Assembly: GCA_902797495.1 (NCBI GenBank)
Contig: CADBTH010000088.1
Coordinates: forward strand, 1 to 14,078
Source: an uncultured Ruminococcus sp.
Lineage (GTDB): Bacteria > Bacillota > Clostridia > Oscillospirales > CAG-272
DNA: 14,078 nt
Direction: 5' to 3'
A program made the translations under genes and the position numbers. Position 1 is the stretch's first letter, and each line of letters begins with the position of its first letter. The notes under the pieces are model-generated. The model was not told the DNA's origin. It did not search any database and was given only the letters and a program-made list of their open reading frames with translations. Positions 6,752 to 14,078 of this stretch are shown here, in pieces.

Positions 6752-6781
6752 AGTATACCACCGTTTTTGATTTTATGTCAA
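6752..6781 (-). promoter_or_regulatory. Minus-strand promoter of the zinc-ribbon gene
   Basis: Read on the minus strand, TTGACA (6781-6776) is followed by 18 bases and TATACT (6757-6752), with an overlapping TATAAT (6752-6747) just downstream. The ATG at 6718 gives a short leader of roughly 25-30 nt. Confidence 0.75.
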
Positions 6782-6804
6782 CACCCCGCGCGATTTATTC
6801 GGGA

Positions 6805-6811
6805 AAGGAGG
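6805..6811 (+). promoter_or_regulatory. Ribosome binding site selecting the GTG start of the helicase
   Basis: AAGGAGG stands 5 bases before GTG at 6817. The upstream in-frame ATG at 6775 has no Shine-Dalgarno and overlaps the -35 of the divergent promoter, so it is unlikely to be used. Confidence 0.85.
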
Positions 6812-6816
6812 AAAAC

Positions 6817-9201
6817 GTGAAGATCACTCTAACGGAAAACGGCGAAATAGTACTGACTGCCGAAGAGCTTGCGAAGTTCGCAAGGTCGAGAGCGCGCCAA
6901 GATATCGCCGGCGCCGCTCCGTCGTCAGAGTCCTACGGCGATCCCGACGTTTTCAGCTCCTTTTTATACAAGACCATAAAACACGGGGAGACGTTCATCG
7001 TGACGGGCGAGCCGGACGGGATCTACACCTTTGCCGACGAGTGTATCGTCGAGATGATAAAACCGGTGAGAAAAGTTTCTCCGAAGACGAACCCCTACTC
7101 CGACCCCGTTTTCCTCGCGAAGTCTTACGTCTGCGCGTTTCTCGTCTGCAAGGGCAAGAAGCGGGAGAGCGTCACGCTGAAGCTGACCTTTTCCGGCGAC
7201 AACGGGACGAAGCATTTCGATCTCTCGCCGGATATCGCTCTTCTTACGAGGACGGTCGACGCGCTGATCGGGCGCGCGTCGTTATTTGCAATTGTCAAAA
7301 AGAGATTCGAGACGGACGGACGGCGCGATATCGAAAAGATGCCGTTCCCTTACCCGACGATCAGAGACGGCCAGAGGGATTTTATAAAGGAAGCGTACAG
7401 AGCGATAAAAAAAGGGCGCCGCCTCATCGTCTCAGCTCCTACCGGGATCGGAAAGACGGTCTCCGCGCTCTTCCCCGCAGTCCGCGCTATAGGCGACGGG
7501 ACTATTGAGAAGGCGTTTTACCTGACGGCAAAGACTGTGACCGGCATTGCGGCGGCGAAGACCGCAGAGGCTATGCGCCGTCACGTTCCCGACCTTCGGG
7601 CGGTGACGGTCACGGCGAAGGAGCGCGTCTGCCCTTCAAACGACAAAAAGAACGACTTCTTCGTCGAACGATGTTCGCGCGAATGCCCGCGGCTCGCTGC
7701 GCACGACGGAAAGGATTATAACGAGCGGCGCGACGACGCGCTGAGAGAACTGCTCTCGGACGGCGGTATCTACGGGAAAGCGGAAATTTATGCAGTTGCC
7801 GAAAAATATTTTCTCTGCCCATACGAGCTCTCACTCGACCTGTCCGAATACTGTCAGATAGTTATCTGCGACTACAACTACGCCATCGACCCGAGGGTCA
7901 GATTCAGAAGATATTTCGCCGAGGGGGATTTAAAATACGCCTTCCTCATCGACGAAGCGCACAACCTGCCAGACAGAACGAGAGACGCGTTTTCCGCGTC
8001 CATCGTCAGAGCGGACGTTGAAAAACTGATGCGCGCGGCGGCAGAGTCGCCCGCCCCAACGGGCGAACTGTACGGAAGATGCGAGGGGCTGATAAACGCC
8101 CTCGACTATATAGAAAAGCTCTGCCTCGAGGAATCGGAGCAGGCGGGAGACGTGAAGATCGGTCACTATATCGCGGACAAGATTCCGGAAAAACTCCTCA
8201 AAGCCGCCGAGGCGTTCTGCCGAGAGGCGTCGAGAGCGACGGCAAGCGTCGACGACGAGGTCGTCGTATCCGGCGCGGAAGCGCTCTCGTCCGACTGCTC
8301 AGACCTTGCGAAGAGCGCGGAATACTTCGACGAGCATTTCGTCTTTTACGCGGAGCTGAACGGTGACGCGCTGACAGTCAGATCGATGTGCCTCGACCCC
8401 TCGTCGATACTCGATACGGCTATGAGAGGCGCGGTATCGACCGTTCTCTTCTCCGCCACCATGGAGCCCATCGGCTACTACGCCGAGATCACGGGATCGC
8501 CCGACGCCGCGACGCTCGAGCTCGAATCCCCCTATCCCGCTGAAAACCTCTGCATCGCCGCGGTGGACACGGTGTCGACAAAGTATCTCTCCCGCCGCGA
8601 GACCGCTGAGGAGGTCGCAGAGATGATCCTCGCCGCGATCGGTGCGAAGCGCGGCCACTATATCGTGTATTTCCCGTCGTACAAATATATGACGACGGTC
8701 TTCGATTCTTTCCGACTCATCGCTCCGAAGGGAGTCGCCGCAGTCGTGCAGAAGCAGGGGATGTCGATCGACGCGAGGAAGAAATTTCTCTCGTTCTTCG
8801 AGAACGAAAAGACGGACGAGACGCTCGTCGGCTTCTGCGTTCTCGGCGGAGTCTTCTCGGAGGGCATCGACCTGCCCGACGAAAAGCTCATCGGCGCAGT
8901 CCTCGTCGGTATCGGGCTTCCGAGCCTATCCTCGGAGCTCAATATACTGAAGGAATACTTCGACCGCACGCGCGAGGACGGCTACAACTTCGCCTACCTC
9001 TACCCCGCTATGATAAAGACCGCTCAGGCGGCTGGCAGGGTCATCAGGAGCGAGAACGACCGCGGAGTCGTCGTCCTGATCGACGAGCGCTACCGCGACC
9101 CGAATATAATAAAACTCCTCCCCTCACACTGGAGAGGACTCCACTACACCGGAGACCCGCACTCACTCTCGGTGTATCTCGAAAAGTTCTGGAACAAATA
9201 A
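6817..9201 (+). CDS. DinG/XPD (Rad3-related) iron-sulfur DNA helicase with nuclease-like N-terminus
   Basis: Superfamily 2 ATP-dependent 5'-3' helicase, expected to unwind forked, looped or otherwise structured DNA in repair. The GTG at 6817 is chosen for the perfect AAGGAGG five bases upstream, giving 794 residues. Residues 1 to about 180 resemble the PD-(D/E)XK nuclease-like region of related clostridial helicases: EPDGIYTF (66-73), then IVEMIKPV. Position 80, where an acidic catalytic residue is expected, is Met, so nuclease activity looks lost. The helicase core has Walker A APTGIGKT (207-214), four cysteines suited to a 4Fe-4S cluster (C272, C286, C290, C334), DEAH (379-382), FSATMEP, and motif VI QAAGRVIR (737-744). 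It is divergently transcribed from the zinc-ribbon gene and convergent with the CotH genes. Its own promoter could not be found. Confidence 0.9.
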   Translation: MKITLTENGEIVLTAEELAKFARSRARQDIAGAAPSSESYGDPDVFSSFLYKTIKHGETFIVTGEPDGIYTFADECIVEMIKPVRKVSPKTNPYSDPVFLAKSYVCAFLVCKGKKRESVTLKLTFSGDNGTKHFDLSPDIALLTRTVDALIGRASLFAIVKKRFETDGRRDIEKMPFPYPTIRDGQRDFIKEAYRAIKKGRRLIVSAPTGIGKTVSALFPAVRAIGDGTIEKAFYLTAKTVTGIAAAKTAEAMRRHVPDLRAVTVTAKERVCPSNDKKNDFFVERCSRECPRLAAHDGKDYNERRDDALRELLSDGGIYGKAEIYAVAEKYFLCPYELSLDLSEYCQIVICDYNYAIDPRVRFRRYFAEGDLKYAFLIDEAHNLPDRTRDAFSASIVRADVEKLMRAAAESPAPTGELYGRCEGLINALDYIEKLCLEESEQAGDVKIGHYIADKIPEKLLKAAEAFCREASRATASVDDEVVVSGAEALSSDCSDLAKSAEYFDEHFVFYAELNGDALTVRSMCLDPSSILDTAMRGAVSTVLFSATMEPIGYYAEITGSPDAATLELESPYPAENLCIAAVDTVSTKYLSRRETAEEVAEMILAAIGAKRGHYIVYFPSYKYMTTVFDSFRLIAPKGVAAVVQKQGMSIDARKKFLSFFENEKTDETLVGFCVLGGVFSEGIDLPDEKLIGAVLVGIGLPSLSSELNILKEYFDRTREDGYNFAYLYPAMIKTAQAAGRVIRSENDRGVVVLIDERYRDPNIIKLLPSHWRGLHYTGDPHSLSVYLEKFWNK

Positions 9202-9233
9202 ACCGACGGCGGTGCCGTCGGTTTGTTGTTTAT
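9201..9233. terminator. Bidirectional terminator between the helicase and CotH-dockerin genes
   Basis: A perfect 10-bp stem (9201-9210 with 9214-9223) closes on GGT and is followed on the plus strand by TTGTTGTTT. The minus strand also runs into a T-rich stretch. It sits in the 41-base gap between the convergent genes and overlaps the last base of the helicase stop. Confidence 0.9.
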
Positions 9234-9242
9234 ACGGTATCC

Positions 9243-11603
9243 TTACGAAGCGATGAGTTCTTTGAGAGCTTTGACGTCCTTGATGGTGACCGCGCCGTCG
9301 CCGTTGACGTCGCCTCTCATGACGTTCGTCGGGATAAGTCCCGCGATGTAGGCTCTGAGCATGGAGAGGTCCTTTACGTTGACGACACCGTCTCCGTTGA
9401 CGTCGCCCGGAACGTCGGCGGTCTTTTCAAAGCCCGCATAGAGCGTATAGCTCTCGTTCTCAAGCACGAACCCGCTCTCAGCGGGTACCGTGCGTGCGGC
9501 GTCAGTGTACCAGCCGGTAAAAGTGTAACCGGGTTTTTCGGGAACGAAGTCCGCTTCGAAGACGTTCCCGACGACTCCGCGCTCCGTCACGGTATCGAGT
9601 TCCTCGGCGACGTAGTTTACCGAGGAGTATTCGACGTCCTTCTTTTTCAGAAGGCGCATCTGGATCTGCTCGACGTAGGAGTTGTTCGGCACTCCGGCGT
9701 AGTGCCCGTTTTCGATCCACTCGCCCCATACGCCGTTATACTTTATTCTGTACTGCACCGTGATATAGTTTGCAAGGTTGCCCTCGGGTTTTATGTAAAT
9801 GCCTCTGGCGCGCGTGTATCTTTCGCCCGCGTGGTTTATCTCGCCCTCGGCGGAGACGTCTGTTAGCTCTCCGTTACAGTTCATTCTGTAGATGAGCCCG
9901 CCGTCAAAGATCGAGTCCGCAAGCTCAACTTTCAGTCCGCCGACAGCTCCCTGAGGCGACGTCTCGCCGCCGGAATACGTCTTTCTCGCGTTGCCGACCG
10001 TCGTGTACGTCGTAAAGAGGACTGTCGGGATCTCGGCTCCGTAAGCGGCGTCGAGATAAGGCTTCTTTTCGATAAGGAAATTCTTGACGCTGTTCGTCGT
10101 ATATGCGATCTGCTCGCCGACGTCTTCCCTGAAATAGTCTGCGGTGTGGTCGTTGTTGTAGAAGACGACCCACTTGACGTGGTTCATCAGAAGAGACGGC
10201 ATCAGAGGCGCCTGATACGCGTCTATCGCGGCGGTCACCTTGCCGGCGTCGAACGCGGCTTTTACCGTCTCGTCGTAGATCTCGCCCGCTCTCTTGACGA
10301 ACGCGGGATTTCTGAAGAGCTCCTTGAACCAGTCCACTCTGTAAGAGTCCGTGTTCTCGACGATATTCTTCATAAAGTCCGTATCGCCGCCCATGACGTA
10401 GCTGAAGCCGCAGCAGCGGTCGAAGTCCCACAGCGGCCCGCAGTGGATAACGTCGTCGGCGCCGTCGATATAGAAATACGTGCTCGAGAAGGTGCAGTCG
10501 ACCTGCTCGCCGTACTCGTTGAGGAAAAAATACTTGATGAACGAATCGACGTCGATCATCGAGGAGATCGTATCCCAGTCCGGGTCGTCTGAGTATATCG
10601 CCGCCTCGAAGGCGTTGATCTTTCCCTCGATCATCGTTTTTATCTCAGCGATCCTCGCCGCCTTTTCGGGGGTGGACTCGTCCTCGAAATCGTAGACGTA
10701 GTCCTTGTATACGAACGCTTTACCCGTAGTTTCCGAGATGAAGTTGATGTCGTCCGCCTCGAGCCTCGGGTTGCACTCCATCTCGAGGATGACGCCCTCC
10801 TCGTCCTTAAGATCGACTCTCGTGCTTCCGACCTCGATCTTTTCGATCAGCTGATAGACTCCCATATAGTCGCCGTCGATATAGAGGTCGACGAAGACGG
10901 ATTTCGACACGTAGTCCATGCCGATCTCGTCGGCGAGGTCGAAGAAGGTCTTCGTTCTGATCATCGTTCCGTCGTAATAGTTTGCGAGGAGTATCCACTT
11001 TTTCGCCTTGCCCATGCCGAACAGATCCTGCTTCTTGTCGAACTTTATCTGATACGGCTTCTTGGGCGCGAGGAACGAGGTGTAGCCGCGGGTCTTGATC
11101 TGGATCGCGGTCTCGGGGAGATCGTACGCTCCGTTCTCCGTTCCGTCGATACGGACCGTCGCTCCGATCTTCGCGTTCTTGTCGTTGTGAATTGTGCTCA
11201 GAGACGCGCCCTCGTCGATCGTAACGCTGACCGACGGAAGAGACGCCCTCATAAATATTACGGTTTTGCTGTTGACCGAGACGCGGTCTGAAACGGAAGT
11301 GTCGACTGTGAAAGTCCCTTCATCCCCGTCCCAGGAGACGAGCGCGTCGCCGGACGCTGAGGTGAGCGGGACTGACGACCTTACCGTCACGACTGAGTCC
11401 TCGAGGCTGTTCGGAAGGAACAGATACGATTTTGTGCTGCCCTTCTCATAGGACGCGACGGCGAAAGGAAGCGCCGCGTTGTCCTCGGGGGTCATGTAAA
11501 AGTAACTCTCCGTCAGAGCCGCCGCTGTCGCGGTCGGAAATGCGGGGATAACGAATACCGCGACGAGGACCAGAGCGAGTATTCTTCTAAGTGCGTTTTT
11601 CAT
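9243..11603 (-). CDS. Secreted CotH kinase-like protein with ChW-like, InlB-type repeat and dockerin domains
   Basis: A complete 786-residue secreted protein. A signal peptide covers about 1-28 (cleavage near TATAAA). A beta-rich region runs to about 145. The CotH domain is at about 150-420: TRGYTSFLAPKKPYQIKF, then D369 in EQVDC and the WDFD motif (392-395), which match the catalytic and metal aspartates of the CotH atypical-kinase family. Residues about 567-652 (GEWIENGHYAGV...VEQIQMRL) resemble a ChW repeat. An InlB-type beta repeat (about 672-727, FTGWYTDAARTVP) follows, then a type I dockerin (733-786) with calcium loops DVNGDGVVNVKD and DVNGDGAVTIKD. AGGAG lies 5 bases before the ATG, behind a consensus promoter. 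It is a tandem paralogue of the upstream gene. The dockerin implies docking to a cohesin scaffold; kinase activity and substrate are inferred. Confidence 0.9.
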   Translation of the reverse strand: MKNALRRILALVLVAVFVIPAFPTATAAALTESYFYMTPEDNAALPFAVASYEKGSTKSYLFLPNSLEDSVVTVRSSVPLTSASGDALVSWDGDEGTFTVDTSVSDRVSVNSKTVIFMRASLPSVSVTIDEGASLSTIHNDKNAKIGATVRIDGTENGAYDLPETAIQIKTRGYTSFLAPKKPYQIKFDKKQDLFGMGKAKKWILLANYYDGTMIRTKTFFDLADEIGMDYVSKSVFVDLYIDGDYMGVYQLIEKIEVGSTRVDLKDEEGVILEMECNPRLEADDINFISETTGKAFVYKDYVYDFEDESTPEKAARIAEIKTMIEGKINAFEAAIYSDDPDWDTISSMIDVDSFIKYFFLNEYGEQVDCTFSSTYFYIDGADDVIHCGPLWDFDRCCGFSYVMGGDTDFMKNIVENTDSYRVDWFKELFRNPAFVKRAGEIYDETVKAAFDAGKVTAAIDAYQAPLMPSLLMNHVKWVVFYNNDHTADYFREDVGEQIAYTTNSVKNFLIEKKPYLDAAYGAEIPTVLFTTYTTVGNARKTYSGGETSPQGAVGGLKVELADSIFDGGLIYRMNCNGELTDVSAEGEINHAGERYTRARGIYIKPEGNLANYITVQYRIKYNGVWGEWIENGHYAGVPNNSYVEQIQMRLLKKKDVEYSSVNYVAEELDTVTERGVVGNVFEADFVPEKPGYTFTGWYTDAARTVPAESGFVLENESYTLYAGFEKTADVPGDVNGDGVVNVKDLSMLRAYIAGLIPTNVMRGDVNGDGAVTIKDVKALKELIAS

Positions 11604-11636
11604 TTTTTCTCCTGAGTATAAAATACAATTACAATT

Positions 11637-11665
11637 ATTATACGCTCATTTTCGTCAAATGTCAA
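11637..11665 (-). promoter_or_regulatory. Consensus sigma-A promoter of the downstream CotH-dockerin gene
   Basis: Read on the minus strand, TTGACA (11665-11660), a 17-base spacer and TATAAT (11642-11637) match the consensus at every position. The -35 begins one base after the T tract of the preceding terminator. The leader to the ATG at 11603 is about 25-30 nt. Confidence 0.93.
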
Positions 11666-11666
11666 C

Positions 11667-11702
11667 AAAAAAACGGCGATTATTTACAATCGCCGTTTTT
11701 TT
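11667..11702. terminator. Terminator between the two CotH-dockerin genes
   Basis: CGGCGATT (11674-11681) pairs with AATCGCCG (11688-11695) around a 6-base loop, flanked by seven A (11667-11673) and seven T (11696-11702). It is symmetrical, so it can work both ways. Its job is to end the upstream CotH gene, whose stop is at 11720. Confidence 0.93.
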
Positions 11703-11719
11703 GGATTTCGGATCAAGTA

Positions 11720-14078
11720 TCACCAAAGATCTTCTTCGTCGATGGCGCCCGCGAGGTAGTTGCGGAGCAGCTTCGAGTCCTTCATATTGATGGAGCCGTC
11801 GCCGTTCATATCGGCGTTCGCGAAGACGTATTCGGTGTCGGCGTCGATCAGCGCGTTATTGAACACTCTCAGGTCGCGCATATCGACTTTGCCGTCGCCG
11901 TTGACGTCGCCCTTCTTTACGGTGCGCTCGAATCCGGCGTAGAAGTTATACTCTCTGTTCTCGATGACGAAGCCCTCCTCGACGGGAGTCGTGCGCGCCG
12001 CGTCCGCGTACCAGCCGGTGAAGGCGTACCCTTCCTTTTCGGGCGCGTAGTCCGACGCGTAGGCGTTGCCGACGATCTTGTTCTCCGTGACCGTCTCAAG
12101 TCCGTCCGCGATATAGTTCACCGCGGCATAAACGGCGTCTGCCTTTTTAGTAAGTCTGACCTGGATGCGGTCTACGTAGTACTGCCCGTTGTTCGAGGAC
12201 GATCTTCCTGCGAAGCTTCCGTTCGAGATCCAGCTGCTCCATCTGCCGCCGATATGGACCCTGTACTGCACGTTGACGTAGTTTGCGATATTTCCTTCGA
12301 GCTTGATATATATGCCGTTAGCCTTTAAGTACCCGTCGGCGGACTTATTTATCTCGCCCTCTGCGGAGACGTCGGTCAGCGTTCCGTTTACGTTCATTCT
12401 GTAGATCACCTGACCGTCGAAGGGTGAATCGATCAGCTCGACCTTCATTCCCGCGAGAGGGGATTCGTACGTCGCGCACCCGCCGGTGTAGTTCTTCTGC
12501 TCTTTACCCTTTTCGTTGTAGGTGGTGAGGGAGATCGTGGGAAGGGTCTTGCAGTAGGCGATATCCATATACGCTTTCTTATTGGCAAGGATGCCCTTGA
12601 CGCTGTTCGTCGTGTACGCGATCCTGTCCGCCGTGCCGGTGGAGACGAGCTCGTCCGCGGTGTAGCTTCTGTTGTAGAAGACTACCCACTTGACGTGGTT
12701 CATATTGAGCGAGGGCATCAGCTCCGCCTGGAGCGCGTCGATCGTCGCGTTGACCTTCGCCGTGTCGAACGCCGCCTTAGCTCTGTCCTCGTAGAGCTCG
12801 TTGACTCTTGCGACGAACTCGGGGTTGCGGAACAGCTCCTTATACCACTCGCATCTTCTGCCGTCGGTGTTGTCGTTGATGTTCTTTACGAAGTCCGTGT
12901 TCTTCGAGATCGGATCGTTGAAGCCGCAGATCCTGTCGAAGTCCCATACCGGGCCGCAATGGAGCACGTCGCCGGGGCCGTCCATATAGAAATAGGTGGA
13001 GGCGAGCATACAGTCGACCTGCTCGCCGTACTCGTTAAGCAGGTAGTAGAGCGCGAAGGAATCGACGTCGATCATCGACGAGATCGCGTCCCAGTCGGGG
13101 TCCTTCGCGTAAATCTTCTCTTCGAATCCGTTTATATATCCCTCGACGTAGTCCCTGATCTCGTTGATCTTAGCGACTCTCTCGGGGGTCGAGGTGTCCT
13201 CGAAGTCGTAGACGTAGTCCTTGTAGAGGATGTCCTTGGTCGCTTCGTTCGTCGTGAAGAAGATGTCGTTCGCGACGTCCGTTCGCGTGTTGTCCTCCAT
13301 CTCAAGGACGACTCCGTACTCGTCCTTGAGGTCGACTCTCGCGCTGCCGATCTCGACCTTCTCGGTCAGCTGATAGACTCCTCTGTAATCTCCGTCGATA
13401 TAGAGGTCGACGTACGTCGATTTTCCGGAATACTCGAGCCCGATCTCGTCGGCGAGGTCGAAAAAGACCTTCGTTCTGACCATCGTACCGTCGTAATAGT
13501 TCGCGAGGAGTATCCATTTCTTCGCCTTGCCCATGCCGAACAGATCCTGCTTCTTATCGAACTTGATCTGATACGGCTTCTTATCGGGCCAGAACGTCGT
13601 GTTGCCCCTCGTCTTCATCTGGATATCTGTGTAGGCGAGGTCGTATTTTCCGTTCTCCGTTCCGTCGATCGCGACCTTCGCGCCGATCTTAGCTTCCTTG
13701 TCAGCGTTGATCGTGTCCATCGACTCTCCGTCGTTCAGGACGATATTCATCGAAGGTATGGACGACTGCATAAAGTAAAGTCTTCTCGTGCCCGCCGTGA
13801 CGGTCGCCGACGCTGTCGTGTCGACCGTGAAGTATCCTTCGTCCGCGTTCCATTCGGTCACGCCCGCTCCGCTGACGGACGAGAGCGTGCCGTTGTATCT
13901 GACCGTGACGTTCGACGCGTCGGCTGTGTTCGGGAGAAACATATACGATTCTCTCGAATTTTTTTCATACGAACCGACTGAAAATGCCAGCCCCGCGTTG
14001 TCTTCCGGTTTTATGAAAAACACGCTGTTCTCCGCCGCCGCAAGGGACGATGCCGGTACAATCGGCAGTACGAAGAGA
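11720..14078 (-). CDS. Second secreted CotH kinase-like dockerin protein, 5'-truncated by the window edge
   Basis: Paralogue of the gene at 9243-11603 with the same domain order. The frame stays open to the window edge. The GTG at 14023 is an internal Val, because upstream codons read FVLPIVPASSLAAAENS, the end of a signal peptide that aligns with the paralogue. Counted from that Val, the CotH domain has D337 in EQVDC and WDFD (360-363). A ChW-like segment is at about 538-624, an InlB-type repeat at about 642-700, and a type I dockerin from about 705 with loops DVNGDGKVDMRD and DMNGDGSINMKD, ending in an acidic DEEDLW. The two copies are highly similar through the CotH core but differ at the dockerin and N-terminal beta region. 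The gene has its own terminator, so the pair is not an obligate operon. Start and promoter lie outside the window. Confidence 0.88.
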   Translation of the reverse strand, partial: LFVLPIVPASSLAAAENSVFFIKPEDNAGLAFSVGSYEKNSRESYMFLPNTADASNVTVRYNGTLSSVSGAGVTEWNADEGYFTVDTTASATVTAGTRRLYFMQSSIPSMNIVLNDGESMDTINADKEAKIGAKVAIDGTENGKYDLAYTDIQMKTRGNTTFWPDKKPYQIKFDKKQDLFGMGKAKKWILLANYYDGTMVRTKVFFDLADEIGLEYSGKSTYVDLYIDGDYRGVYQLTEKVEIGSARVDLKDEYGVVLEMEDNTRTDVANDIFFTTNEATKDILYKDYVYDFEDTSTPERVAKINEIRDYVEGYINGFEEKIYAKDPDWDAISSMIDVDSFALYYLLNEYGEQVDCMLASTYFYMDGPGDVLHCGPVWDFDRICGFNDPISKNTDFVKNINDNTDGRRCEWYKELFRNPEFVARVNELYEDRAKAAFDTAKVNATIDALQAELMPSLNMNHVKWVVFYNRSYTADELVSTGTADRIAYTTNSVKGILANKKAYMDIAYCKTLPTISLTTYNEKGKEQKNYTGGCATYESPLAGMKVELIDSPFDGQVIYRMNVNGTLTDVSAEGEINKSADGYLKANGIYIKLEGNIANYVNVQYRVHIGGRWSSWISNGSFAGRSSSNNGQYYVDRIQVRLTKKADAVYAAVNYIADGLETVTENKIVGNAYASDYAPEKEGYAFTGWYADAARTTPVEEGFVIENREYNFYAGFERTVKKGDVNGDGKVDMRDLRVFNNALIDADTEYVFANADMNGDGSINMKDSKLLRNYLAGAIDEEDLW

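Noticed and set aside
6775..6816. Upstream ATG as the start of the helicase
   Set aside because: It has no ribosome site, overlaps the -35 of the divergent promoter, and a GTG with AAGGAGG lies 42 bases downstream.
12695..13981. 428-codon open frame on the plus strand, antisense to the second CotH-dockerin gene
   Set aside because: Its product is a low-complexity run of Val, Asp, Arg and Leu, with no recognisable motif. The minus strand encodes a clear multi-domain protein with a paralogue next door, so this is a shadow of GC-rich codon use.
14021..14023. GTG as the true start of the second CotH gene
   Set aside because: The frame continues upstream with signal-peptide-like residues that align with the paralogue, so the gene runs off the window.

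Overview
The window looks like chromosome from a moderately GC-rich Clostridia-type Firmicute, plausibly a gut or rumen anaerobe of the Oscillospirales/Ruminococcus kind. The pointers are a DnaD-like/DnaC-like helicase-loader pair, AGGAG ribosome sites, TTGACA/TATAAT promoters, and two secreted CotH proteins with C-terminal type I dockerins. This placement rests on gene content only. No mobile element, tRNA, rRNA or CRISPR array was found.

Layout. (1) 1-1104: the 3' part of a uracil permease, closed by a strong terminator. (2) 1158-3497: a promoter followed by a tight three-gene unit of dCMP-deaminase-family enzyme, unrecognised lipoprotein and tsaD (tRNA t6A synthesis). (3) 3498-3802: a 305-base gap with a hairpin terminator and a three-copy, 12-bp-pitch 9-mer array resembling relaxed DnaA boxes. 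(4) 3803-5782: DnaD-like primosome protein and DnaC-like helicase loader. (5) 5801-6781, minus strand: a promoter, a zinc-ribbon protein of unknown function, a 43-residue Cys-rich membrane protein missed by ordinary ORF cut-offs, and a UUCG-loop terminator. (6) 6817-9201, plus strand: a DinG/XPD-type iron-sulfur helicase with an N-terminal region resembling a degenerate PD-(D/E)XK nuclease. (7) 9243-14078, minus strand: two tandem paralogous secreted proteins, each with a CotH kinase-like domain, a ChW-like segment, an InlB-type beta repeat and a dockerin. The second runs off the window.

How the parts fit. Most of the plus-strand genes are housekeeping: pyrimidine uptake and deamination, tRNA modification, replication initiation and repair. 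The accessory part is the CotH-dockerin pair. Dockerins plug into cohesins on scaffoldins and CotH domains are atypical kinases in spore coats, so the pair may place kinase-like enzymes on an extracellular cellulosome-type complex. That role is inference; no cohesin or scaffoldin lies in the window.
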